Assembly (NCBI GenBank): GCA_009839745.1
Contig: VXPE01000131.1
Span: 36,703-70,824 of the forward strand
Length of the DNA: 34,122 nt
Direction of reading: 5' to 3'
DNA from: Candidatus Poribacteria bacterium
Lineage (GTDB): Bacteria > Poribacteria > WGA-4E > WGA-3G
Position 1 is the stretch's first letter; each line of letters opens with the position of its first letter. Shown here one piece after another: positions 1-6,457 of the stretch. A model generated the notes under the pieces. That model was given only the letters and a program-made list of their open reading frames with translations, had not been told where the DNA came from and did not search any database. The position numbers were made by a program, and so were the translations under genes.

Positions 1-1010
1 ACCAAGGCGGTGGAACTCAAACCCGATTTTGCCGAGGCATATCACAATCGGGGCAACATTTACCAAGAAAAAGGTGATTTTGATAACGCCATAAATGACT
101 ATAACATTGTAATAAAACTACAACCCGATTATGCTGATGCCTATTACAATCGGGGTAGTGCTCACGCAAAAAAAGTCGATTTTAATAATGCCATCAATGA
201 CCTTACCAAGGCGGTGGAACTCAAACCCGATTTTGCCGAGGCATATCACAATCGGGGCATTGCTTACCAAGAAAAAGGTGATTTTGACAATGCCATAAAT
301 GACTATAACGCTGCTATAAGACTCAACCCGGATGATGCAAACATCTATTACACCCGCGGCAATGCTTATGAAGAAAAAGGCGACCTTGATAATGCCATAA
401 ATGACTACTATAACGCTGCGATAAAACTCAACCCGGATGATGCCGAGGCATATCACAATCGGGGCCTTACTTACGCCCACAAAAGTGATTTTGATAGTGC
501 TATAAATGACTTTACTAAGGCCATACAACTTAACCCTGATTATGCTGATGCCTATTACAATCGGGGCCTTGTTTCCTTCAACAAAAGTGATTTTGACAAT
601 GCTATAAATGATTATAACACCGCTATGCAACTCAAACCCAATGAGGCCGTCTATAACAATCGGGGCATCGCTTACGCCCACAAAGGTGATTTTGATAGTG
701 GTATAAATGACCTTACCAAGGCGATAAAACTACAACCCGATTTTGCCGAGGCATATCACAATCGGGGCAATGCTTACCAAGAAAAAGGTGATTTTGACAA
801 TGCCATAAATGACTATAACATTGCGATAAAACTACAACCCGATTTGGTCCCAGCCTATTACAATCGCAGCAATGTTTATAAATGTAAAGGCGACTTTGAT
901 AACGCCATCAGAGACTATACCAAAGTGATAGAACTCCGTCCCGATGATGCCATAGCCCATTGCAATCGTGGTGAAGGATGGCTACACTTAAAAGAGTGGA
1001 CAAAAGCTAG
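1..1010 (+). repeat. In-gene tandem repeat, ~102-bp TPR-coding units
   Basis: The bases coding for the NRG motif recur near 48, 150, 252, 354, 459, 561, 660, 762, 864 and 966. The period is 102 bp, apart from one step of 105 and one of 99. Three stretches (about 27-105, 229-309 and 739-843) are nearly identical at DNA level, including synonymous positions, which points to recent unit duplication rather than old divergence. The repeat in the TPR gene at 1937-3298 is much more diverged at DNA level. Confidence 0.85.
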
Positions 1011-1152
1011 AGTTGACCTGGATACTGCCAAAGCTCTGGGGGCAGATATCGTCGCTTCATTCCATAATGAGTACGAAAACGTTGAAGACTTCGAACAGAA
1101 AATAGGTATTCAATTACCTGCAGACATCGCTGCCCTACTAACTTTGCCATAG
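1..1152 (+). CDS. TPR-repeat protein, 5'-truncated by window edge
   Basis: The reading frame is open from base 1 and the first codons already belong to a TPR unit, so the true start lies outside the window; the GTG at 10 is an internal valine codon. At least 383 residues are visible. They consist of about ten 34-residue TPR units of the type AxAYxNRGxxYxxKGDFDNAINDYxxAIKLxPD, one of 35 and one of 33 residues. The last ~50 residues form a different C-terminal segment (LGADI..FHNEY...FEQKIGIQLPADIAALL) that also ends the TPR protein at 1937-3298. TPR arrays form superhelical scaffolds for protein-protein contacts; no catalytic domain is visible. The FRG-domain gene starts 8 nt after the stop, which suggests an operon. 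No signal peptide can be assessed. The partner and function are unknown. Confidence 0.9.
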   Translation, partial: TKAVELKPDFAEAYHNRGNIYQEKGDFDNAINDYNIVIKLQPDYADAYYNRGSAHAKKVDFNNAINDLTKAVELKPDFAEAYHNRGIAYQEKGDFDNAINDYNAAIRLNPDDANIYYTRGNAYEEKGDLDNAINDYYNAAIKLNPDDAEAYHNRGLTYAHKSDFDSAINDFTKAIQLNPDYADAYYNRGLVSFNKSDFDNAINDYNTAMQLKPNEAVYNNRGIAYAHKGDFDSGINDLTKAIKLQPDFAEAYHNRGNAYQEKGDFDNAINDYNIAIKLQPDLVPAYYNRSNVYKCKGDFDNAIRDYTKVIELRPDDAIAHCNRGEGWLHLKEWTKARVDLDTAKALGADIVASFHNEYENVEDFEQKIGIQLPADIAALLTLP

Positions 1153-1160
1153 ATTTGAAC

Positions 1161-1940
1161 ATGAATTCACCCATTGAGATTGTTGATTTAGAAACCTACA
1201 TCGGTTACATAGGCAATATTGCGACATCGGAAAAGAGTCATCTCTATCGTGGGCAAGAAGATGCCGAATGGCAAGTGAAAAGCAGTGCGCTCCGCCGCCT
1301 GGAATTGGAGGAGGAATACACAGCCGCTGATGATGAGTTTCCTTATGTGTATTTAGAGTATCTTTTAAAGATTATCTATGAGGTCAAACTCAATTATCCG
1401 TCTACGTACAGAAACTTGTTCCCGTTGGAATGTCTGGCACATTTGCAACATAACGGTGTTGCTACCGGTCTCATCGATTTTACCTTCAATCCGCTTGTGG
1501 CTCTTTGGTTTGCTTGCACACATCAAGAGGCAAACATAAACGGCAAGGTGATTGTTCTGGAAAACGATCGTGAAATAATTGAGCAGATAGAAACACCAGA
1601 GAAACTTGAAAGTGACTTGGAAACATTTTTTAGTGTTGATGAAGCGAAATGGCACCTTTGGTCCCCTGCGTTGGACAGCCAATTCGTTGATACCCAACGT
1701 ATGACTCGGCAACATTCCGTATTTCTGTTCGGTTCGCCTGAAGTAGCAAGTGAGATGGTTGCCACCGAAATCGTAATCCCTTCTGATCACAAAAGACGAT
1801 TGAGAGCAGAATTAGCGACAGTGGGTATCTCGGAACAAACCCTATTTGCGGATCTGATCGGCTTTTTTGACAGGAACACGGCTCAGCAGCCTTATGATTC
1901 TTTTTTAAGTGAACCTAACACCGGGGGAAATCTACCATGA
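1161..1940 (+). CDS. FRG-domain protein
   Basis: This 259-residue protein carries the FRG domain (PF08867). It shows the eponymous F/Y-R-G in LYRGQ at about residues 28-32, the central block LQHNGVATGLIDFTFNPLVALWFA at about 95-118 (family form LQHYGLPTRLLDWT.NPLVALYFA), and a late RQ...F block. FRG proteins are widespread in bacteria, often near mobile or conflict-related genes; the biochemical role is not established. The ATG at 1161 is preferred over the in-frame TTG at 1155, though neither has a clear Shine-Dalgarno, so translation may be coupled to the TPR gene 8 nt upstream. The stop overlaps the next start as ATGA (1937-1940). No signal peptide is seen, so it is probably cytoplasmic. 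The TPR partners on both sides may recruit targets (inference). Confidence 0.85.
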   Translation: MNSPIEIVDLETYIGYIGNIATSEKSHLYRGQEDAEWQVKSSALRRLELEEEYTAADDEFPYVYLEYLLKIIYEVKLNYPSTYRNLFPLECLAHLQHNGVATGLIDFTFNPLVALWFACTHQEANINGKVIVLENDREIIEQIETPEKLESDLETFFSVDEAKWHLWSPALDSQFVDTQRMTRQHSVFLFGSPEVASEMVATEIVIPSDHKRRLRAELATVGISEQTLFADLIGFFDRNTAQQPYDSFLSEPNTGGNLP

Positions 1941-3298
1941 AAGACCGGTTACTGAAAGGCGAAGAAAATCTATACCTCGACTATATGATGCGGGGCAGCG
2001 TTAGATTGGCAAAAGGATTCTACGACCCAGCCATTCAAGACTTCAACGAGGCCCTTAAACTAAAACCTGATCTTTTGGATGCTTATCACATTCGAGGCAT
2101 TGCTTATCGAAAGAAAGGCGAAGTTGATAAAGCTATCGAGGACTTTAACACGACAATAGACCGCAAGCCTGATTTAGCCGGAGCCTATTATAACCGAGGG
2201 CTCGCTTACTCTCATAAGTCACAGATCGAAAAGGCTCTGGCGGACTATAACACCTCAATAGACCTTAACCCGACGCTTTCTCGTGCCTATTACCAACGGG
2301 GCATCGTTTACTACGATAGCGGTGAAGTCGATAAAGCCATTGAAGACTATAGCACTGCCATTAAACATAACTACAATTTTGCTGATGCCTATAACAAAAG
2401 AGGGCTTGCTCATCGCGATAAAGGCGAGGCGTATCAGGCAATCAAAGACTTTAGTAAGGCGATAGAGTTCAGACCCAATTTTGCTGAGGGGTATCACAAT
2501 CGTGGTGAAACTTACGCCATCAAAGAAGACTATGACTTTGCTATTGATGACTATAATCGGGCGATAAGCCGTAAACCTGATTTCGCTGAAGTCTACTACA
2601 GCCGTGGGCAAATTTACTTTAGGCAAAACGATTTTGACACCGCGATTCAAGACTTTCACGAGGCAATACGCCTGAAGCCTGACTTTACTGACCCTTATCA
2701 AGCACTCGGCAACGTTTATGCAGTCAGAGGCGAGCATTCCGAAGCGATTGAAAACTACACTAAAGCCATAGCACTGGAACCGGGAGATGCAGGTGCTTAT
2801 GCGAGTCGCGGCAACACTTACTGCTGGCAGGACAACTTTGAACTTGCTATTAAAGACTATGCCAAAGCTGTTGATTTGGAACCCAGTCATGGTGCATCGT
2901 ATGTCGGACTTGGTAACGTTTTAGACCAACAAGGCGATCTGGAGCGTGCCATCCAATACTACAATAGAGCTGTTGAACTGGAACCCGACCATCCCCTTGC
3001 TCACTTCAACCGAGCTGGGACTTACAATAAAAAAGGCGAAGCAGATAAAGCGATTGCCGACTATACCAAAGTCATAAAACTGCAACCGTTGATTAAGGAG
3101 GCACATTACTTTTTAGCGGAGGTTTACATGCAGGTTGGCAATTGGTCAGAAGTCAAATTAAATTTGATGCTTGCCAGAACCCTCGGCGTGGATATCATTC
3201 ATTTGTTTCATAAGAAATACGGAAGTGTTGCAAACTTTGAACAGACAATAGGTATGCAAGTGCCTACAGACATCGCCTCGTTGCTGGCAGGACAGTAG
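1937..3298 (+). CDS. TPR-repeat protein with shared C-terminal tail
   Basis: The 453-residue protein is almost entirely TPR: about twelve 34-residue units with the pattern AxAYxxRGxxYxxKGExDKAIxDYxxAIxLxPD. It ends with a non-TPR tail of about 50 residues (LGVDI..FHKKY...FEQTIGMQVPTDIASLL) that closely matches the tail of the truncated TPR gene at 1-1152. The start ATG overlaps the FRG stop by 4 nt, a strong sign of coupled translation in one operon. There is no signal peptide or membrane segment, so it is probably a cytoplasmic scaffold. Its repeats are diverged at DNA level, unlike those of the first TPR gene, so the two arrays expanded at different times. Specific function unknown. Confidence 0.9.
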   Translation: MKDRLLKGEENLYLDYMMRGSVRLAKGFYDPAIQDFNEALKLKPDLLDAYHIRGIAYRKKGEVDKAIEDFNTTIDRKPDLAGAYYNRGLAYSHKSQIEKALADYNTSIDLNPTLSRAYYQRGIVYYDSGEVDKAIEDYSTAIKHNYNFADAYNKRGLAHRDKGEAYQAIKDFSKAIEFRPNFAEGYHNRGETYAIKEDYDFAIDDYNRAISRKPDFAEVYYSRGQIYFRQNDFDTAIQDFHEAIRLKPDFTDPYQALGNVYAVRGEHSEAIENYTKAIALEPGDAGAYASRGNTYCWQDNFELAIKDYAKAVDLEPSHGASYVGLGNVLDQQGDLERAIQYYNRAVELEPDHPLAHFNRAGTYNKKGEADKAIADYTKVIKLQPLIKEAHYFLAEVYMQVGNWSEVKLNLMLARTLGVDIIHLFHKKYGSVANFEQTIGMQVPTDIASLLAGQ

Positions 3299-3305
3299 AG
3301 CCAAA

Positions 3306-3629
3306 ATGCATCTTTTCCAAACTGCTGATACCGACAGTTCCAAATCCTGGGAGGGAAAGAAAATAAACAAACCAAGAGTTTTCGCAGACTTCCACAACGC
3401 AGATGCAAAAGGAAGGGTGCGGTTGAATTGCGCGGGGACGGAGGCGGATATCAAACGTCAAAAAATCGTGCTGCAAGATGGGCAATCTCTGATTATCTAC
3501 AGCGAAGAGTTGGAGGTTGAGGGGGTTGTTCACTACTCCGAAAAAGAAAAGTTGTGGACAGCCGTGATTGATTGGAATGCTATTCGAGAAGTGGAGCCTG
3601 TTGGTTCTGGAATACCCCCCCATCCGTAA
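3306..3629 (+). CDS. Small conserved-looking protein, unknown function
   Basis: The ORF encodes 107 residues and begins 7 nt after the stop of the TPR gene, so it may be the last gene of that operon. The middle reads NADAKGRVRLNCAGT, followed by a predicted beta-rich stretch (QKIVLQDGQSLIIYSEELEVEGVVHYSEKEKLWTAVIDWNAI). The alternating hydrophobic pattern and Gly-bounded turns look like a real compact beta domain rather than a chance ORF. I do not recognise a named family. The ribosome-binding site is weak, again compatible with coupling to the upstream gene. There is no signal peptide. The C-terminus (PVGSGIPPHP) looks unstructured. Confidence 0.6.
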   Translation: MHLFQTADTDSSKSWEGKKINKPRVFADFHNADAKGRVRLNCAGTEADIKRQKIVLQDGQSLIIYSEELEVEGVVHYSEKEKLWTAVIDWNAIREVEPVGSGIPPHP

Positions 3630-3693
3630 CATAGTATGTTAAGCGTGTTGTAGACCTATCGCGCCTCTGGTCCGGGAGGGTAAAAAACCGATA

Positions 3694-3897
3694 ATGATTC
3701 AGAACAATCAAAAACTTGAAGCAACGTTAGATCGTATCAACCGTTTTCAAAAACAGGTCGAAAAACTCCGAGAGGTTGAAACCAATCCACACAATTATAA
3801 GTTATCCGCAGGTGGATTTCTTGCTGAAATTGACAGGATGCATCTTGAAGTAAGGGCATATCTCGCAATTCAGAGGTGCAATGGCGTAGATGTTTGA
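3694..3897 (+). CDS. Small helical protein, unknown function
   Basis: A 67-residue ORF starts 13 nt after a GGGAGGG Shine-Dalgarno-like tract (3674-3680). The protein is predicted to be mostly helical: an N-terminal heptad-like segment (LEATLDRINRFQKQVEKLREVE), a short break (NPHNYKLSAGG) and a second helix (FLAEIDRMHLEVRAYL). Its size and shape resemble small helical proteins often found beside toxin-antitoxin genes, but no DNA-binding motif is visible and the assignment is tentative. Its last codons run up to the inverted repeat at 3895. The repeat covers the stop codon and may have replaced the original C-terminus. Confidence 0.5.
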   Translation: MIQNNQKLEATLDRINRFQKQVEKLREVETNPHNYKLSAGGFLAEIDRMHLEVRAYLAIQRCNGVDV

Positions 3898-3937
3898 ATC
3901 GCGGATTGACGCGGATTACGCAGATTTCACGGATTTT
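3895..3937 (+). repeat. Left inverted repeat, 10-nt periodic, GxxExxY element
   Basis: These 43 nt begin TGAATCGCGGATT and continue as variants of a 10-nt unit CGCGGATTnn, ending CACGGATTTT. The reverse complement of 4448-4490 has the same length, the same first 13 bases and the same unit structure. The two copies face each other around the GxxExxY gene. Confidence 0.8.
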
Positions 3938-4000
3938 CATCTGCCTTACGGACAACCATTTTTAGTTCAGACAGTCGCATGGATGCAGGATACTGGAAAA

Positions 4001-4408
4001 ATGAACAATCGCCTGAAACATAAGGAGATAACGCAGAAAATCATCGGAGCCGCTTTTGAAGTCCACAAGTTTTTAGGGAATGGTTTCCAAGAGGTAATTT
4101 ATCAGCGCGCCTTGGCGGTTGAGATGAGAAAAGCCGGACTGGAGTTTGCTCGTGAGATCAAGCAGGATATTTTCTATAAAGATTTTCCGAAGCCTATCGG
4201 GACGCGCAGAGCGGATTTTGTGGTCGCAGGAAAGGTGCTGGTAGAATTAAAGGCTATTACGGTGTTAGAAGACGTGCATGAGGCACAACTTTTAAATTAT
4301 TTGAAAGCGTATCGTCTCGAAGTCGGTTTATTAATCAATTTTGGTGAGAAAAGTTTAAAATACAAAAGACGGATTCTTTCACAACCCACCCGCAGGATAC
4401 ACAATTGA
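4001..4408 (+). CDS. GxxExxY family protein (PD-(D/E)XK_3 nuclease-like)
   Basis: From the ATG at 4001 the product is 135 residues, the usual family length (PF13366). The frame is open upstream to 3890, but those codons are translated repeat and were excluded. The family motif GxxExxY is present as GFQEVIY, and the nuclease-fold core follows as ADFVV...VLVELKA (D, then ExK). The helix HEAQLLNYLKAY and the strand VGLLINFG complete the expected fold. Members are predicted PD-(D/E)XK-type proteins of unknown biological role. A weak GGA lies before the start. The gene is enclosed by inverted repeats (3895-3937 and 4448-4490), a setting suggesting a small mobile or repeat-associated cassette (inference). 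Confidence 0.88.
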   Translation: MNNRLKHKEITQKIIGAAFEVHKFLGNGFQEVIYQRALAVEMRKAGLEFAREIKQDIFYKDFPKPIGTRRADFVVAGKVLVELKAITVLEDVHEAQLLNYLKAYRLEVGLLINFGEKSLKYKRRILSQPTRRIHN

Positions 4409-4447
4409 AACCTCTTTTGTCAAATAGATGTCAGATGTGCCAAGACA

Positions 4448-4490
4448 AAAATCCGCGAAATCCGTGTCATCCGCGATAATCCGCGATTCA
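4448..4490 (-). repeat. Right inverted repeat, 10-nt periodic, GxxExxY element
   Basis: The reverse complement starts TGAATCGCGGATT and continues in 10-nt steps (ATCGCGGATG, ACACGGATTT, CGCGGATTTT), matching the left copy in length and register. Bases 4478-4493 (AATCCGCGATTCAGAC) recur exactly at 5304-5319. Confidence 0.8.
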
Positions 4491-4534
4491 GACGAATATT
4501 GCAAAAGACTGAGTGCAATCACATACCGCTCCGC

Positions 4535-4627
4535 AGGACTTACGCGATTTTGACTGTAGGGTGTGCTGTGAGATGGAGATCCCTGAAAAACATATTATGC
4601 TACAAAAGCGCAACATGCGTAAGTGCT
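4535..4627. repeat. Possible degraded MITE-like element
   Basis: An ACTTACGC at 4538-4545 is matched by its reverse complement GCGTAAGT at 4617-4624, about 87 bp apart with no coding content between. Similar ACTTACGC-type ends occur on small inverted-repeat elements in other bacteria. Here the arms are only 8 bp and no target duplication is clear. The rest of the 4409-4705 spacer holds the right GxxExxY repeat and a small palindrome, nothing else recognisable. Confidence 0.3.
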
Positions 4628-4653
4628 ACTTAAGTAAAGTGGTCGCGATCCAG

Positions 4654-4663
4654 AGATATATCT
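4654..4663. promoter_or_regulatory. Palindrome upstream of the TA pair, possible operator
   Basis: AGATATATCT is a perfect 10-bp palindrome 42 nt upstream of the antitoxin start. Its TATATC core could overlap a -10 element. Toxin-antitoxin operons are commonly autoregulated through such sites, but this role is inferred from position only. Confidence 0.3.
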
Positions 4664-4705
4664 TACATATTGATAAACGCGTGTAGGCGTGGAGGAGGAA
4701 AAGTG

Positions 4706-5041
4706 ATGCTACAACCGATGTCAGCACACAAAGTTGAGAATACACAATTTCAGCGCGCCACAATTATTGATTCCGTCTTTGAGGAACCCTACACCGCACA
4801 CCTAAAAAAAGAAGCAGTTGGATGGCGCGGATGGATACCTCAGCTTCCTGAAGTCGAATGCACAGCGAAAACCAAAAAAGAACTTTTGAACACGCTTGCA
4901 ATCAGACTCCGTGAAGCACTTCAGGCACGTGAGGACGCTTGGGATAAACAGCTTGAATCGGATATAGAAGCGGGAAAATTGGAGCATCTACGAGAGGACG
5001 CGCGCCGCGCAAAAACGGCTGGAAAACTCATTGATCTATAA
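4706..5041 (+). CDS. HicB-like antitoxin of a toxin-antitoxin pair
   Basis: The 111-residue product begins at ATG 4706, set by the strong GGAGGAGGAA tract at 4691-4700 with about 6-7 nt spacing; a TTG further upstream at 4670 is rejected. The middle, KEAVGWRGWIPQLPEVECTAKTKKELLNTL followed by a helix, matches the HicB-type fold (pattern G.W.A.IPELPG..A.G.T.EEA...). The C-terminal part is a long charged helix (LESDIEAGKLEHLREDARRAK) of the kind that wraps a toxin. The downstream toxin gene overlaps by 11 nt. The predicted role is to neutralise that toxin and probably repress the operon. No separate HTH or ribbon-helix-helix domain is obvious, so the DNA-binding part is uncertain. Confidence 0.65.
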   Translation: MLQPMSAHKVENTQFQRATIIDSVFEEPYTAHLKKEAVGWRGWIPQLPEVECTAKTKKELLNTLAIRLREALQAREDAWDKQLESDIEAGKLEHLREDARRAKTAGKLIDL

Positions 5042-5288
5042 AACCACGCCCGAGTTCTGGGAGTATTATCGTAGACTCCCACGGGACATTCAAAGACGCG
5101 TTGATAAACAATTTCAACTTCTAAAGCAGAATCCAAACCATCCGTCACTCATGTTTAAAAAAACGCGACGGTCAAATTATTGGTCCGCAAGAGTTAACGA
5201 CGACTATCGCGCAATCGCAATTCAAGACGGACAGGTTTTCACGTGGGTTTGGATCGGAAAGCACGGCGAATACGACCGCCGAATTTAA
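5031..5288 (+). CDS. RelE/ParE-superfamily toxin
   Basis: The 85-residue protein has the RelE/ParE pattern: N-terminal helices (TPEFWEYYRRLPRDIQRRVDKQFQLLKQNP), then beta strands with SNYWSARVNDDYRAIAIQDGQVFTWVWIGKHGEYDRRI. The final GKHGEYDR segment resembles the xxHxxY ending of RelE/HigB-like mRNA interferases. The proposed start is TTG at 5031, inside the antitoxin's last codons; no ATG exists before residue 41, so this start or another non-ATG codon must be used. The 11-nt overlap implies translational coupling. Predicted activity is translation inhibition by ribosome-dependent mRNA cleavage (family knowledge). Its partner is HicB-like rather than a RelB-type antitoxin, a mixed pairing. 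Confidence 0.75.
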   Translation: MIYKTTPEFWEYYRRLPRDIQRRVDKQFQLLKQNPNHPSLMFKKTRRSNYWSARVNDDYRAIAIQDGQVFTWVWIGKHGEYDRRI

Positions 5289-5303
5289 AGTAAGAAATCT
5301 GTA

Positions 5304-5319
5304 AATCCGCGATTCAGAC
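5304..5319 (-). repeat. Third copy of the GxxExxY-associated repeat (partial)
   Basis: AATCCGCGATTCAGAC is identical to 4478-4493 and in the same orientation. The two copies flank the toxin-antitoxin module as direct repeats. It lies just beyond the toxin stop and before the end of the convergent GNAT gene. Confidence 0.7.
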
Positions 5320-5321
5320 AG

Positions 5322-6299
5322 TTACCCCCGCGCAAATACCCAGACATCATAGGACTGTCCACTGTATGTGAATTGGTCTTTGAACCGACCTTCACAGGTA
5401 AATCCGGCGGTTTCCAAAATCTCTGCCTTCTTCTCAGCATCGCTATCCACATAACACTGAACCTTCACATCAGGGAACGCTACCGAAGAGAGCAACGCGG
5501 GAACATCGGCTGCGAAATTGGGATGAAAGAAGAGGTCCAACACAGCAGTCGCTGGGTGCCAGCGTGAATCACGACTGAGAGTTGCCCACCCGACAATCGC
5601 ACCACCTGAAGAAATTAACAACTTCGCATCAGCGTAGGTGTCCTCGGTCTCCAAATCGTGTTTGAAACCCAGAAACCCGCCTTCAAGATTCGTGGGACCG
5701 TAAACTGCCCACTTCAGACTTCGGAGCGTGTCCCATCCAACAATGCCCGATAACGCCGTGACTTTGGGCCAATCGTGCCATTCTACGGACTTTGGCACCG
5801 CAGCGGCAGGTGCGAAATAGCGTTCCTCAAAGTCGTCATTGACATGATACTTCATGAAACCGGATTCTGGAAATACGCTTTCAAATCCGAAACTGTGATA
5901 GATATAATACGGATGACTATTGTAACCCGTGCCGAGATAGAGTGCCTTGCCTGACCGTTGTCGGAAATCCTCCATCTGATACGCCATCACGCCCTTTGCT
6001 GCACCCTTCCTACGCTGTTTCGGGAGCGTAAAAACGTGCCCTAAAATACCGACCCCTTCATACTCGACTGTCATGATATTGGTAATCACAGCGCCGTCAA
6101 GTTTACCGACATAGAAACGGGTTTCTAACGCATCAAGCACTTCTGTAACACACCGTTCAATATGCCACTTATAGTTCCCCGGTTTATGTCCAAGGAATTG
6201 TTTCACCTCTTCGGCATGGGGCGCGTCAGGAGCGGTAACCACACCGACTTCCATCCGTTCGCCTGTTTTCAGTAATACGTCTCCGAGTTTATCGTACAT
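5322..6299 (-). CDS. GNAT-family acetyltransferase, tandem domains
   Basis: The product is 325 residues from the ATG at 6299, chosen because GAGG lies 5 nt upstream; the longer frame from 6320 lacks such a site. The N-terminal GNAT domain shows the acetyl-CoA-binding region (GHVFTLPKQRRKGAAKGVMAYQM, matching the R/Q-xx-G-x-G/A motif A) and the closing YYIYHSFGFESV strand-helix. The C-terminal half has a second, weaker GNAT-like end (YVDSDAEKKAEILETAGFTCEGRF...WVFAR). The substrate cannot be read from the sequence. It is divergent from ndk and shares an overlapping promoter region with it. Likely cytoplasmic. Confidence 0.85.
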   Translation of the reverse strand: MYDKLGDVLLKTGERMEVGVVTAPDAPHAEEVKQFLGHKPGNYKWHIERCVTEVLDALETRFYVGKLDGAVITNIMTVEYEGVGILGHVFTLPKQRRKGAAKGVMAYQMEDFRQRSGKALYLGTGYNSHPYYIYHSFGFESVFPESGFMKYHVNDDFEERYFAPAAAVPKSVEWHDWPKVTALSGIVGWDTLRSLKWAVYGPTNLEGGFLGFKHDLETEDTYADAKLLISSGGAIVGWATLSRDSRWHPATAVLDLFFHPNFAADVPALLSSVAFPDVKVQCYVDSDAEKKAEILETAGFTCEGRFKDQFTYSGQSYDVWVFARG

Positions 6300-6334
6300 A
6301 ACCACCTCTATGAGAGTCATCTCAGGAAATAAAA

Positions 6335-6363
6335 TTGCACTACACGCAAAAATATGGTATACT
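6335..6363 (+). promoter_or_regulatory. Sigma-70-type promoter for ndk
   Basis: TTGCAC (6335-6340), a 17-nt spacer and TATACT (6358-6363) lie about 95 nt upstream of the ndk start. Both hexamers are close to consensus with ideal spacing. The -10 overlaps the -10 of the divergent GNAT promoter. Confidence 0.65.
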
Positions 6364-6382
6364 TAAAATCGCTTGATGTCAA
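6354..6382 (-). promoter_or_regulatory. Sigma-70-type promoter for the GNAT gene
   Basis: Read on the minus strand, TTGACA (6382-6377), a 17-nt spacer and TACCAT (6359-6354) precede the GNAT start by about 55 nt. The -35 is a perfect consensus. The element faces and overlaps the ndk promoter. Confidence 0.6.
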
Positions 6383-6457
6383 GCCTGAATACTTATATCA
6401 TAAAGCATTAATACACGTGCGCTGTAGAGGCGCGTGCCAAGTTAAAATGGAGGGACT

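Noticed and set aside
118-681. Minus-strand 187-codon ORF in the first TPR gene
   Set aside because: It is the antisense shadow of the repeated TPR codons; its protein is low-complexity Val/Ile-rich and repeats with the same period.
1-1010. Regular ~102-bp repeats as a possible CRISPR-like or satellite array
   Set aside because: The units are in frame, encode clear TPR motifs and have no unique spacers between identical repeats.
3890-4000. Longer N-terminus for the GxxExxY protein
   Set aside because: These codons are translated from the inverted repeat (ADYADFTD) and the family starts at the ATG at 4001.
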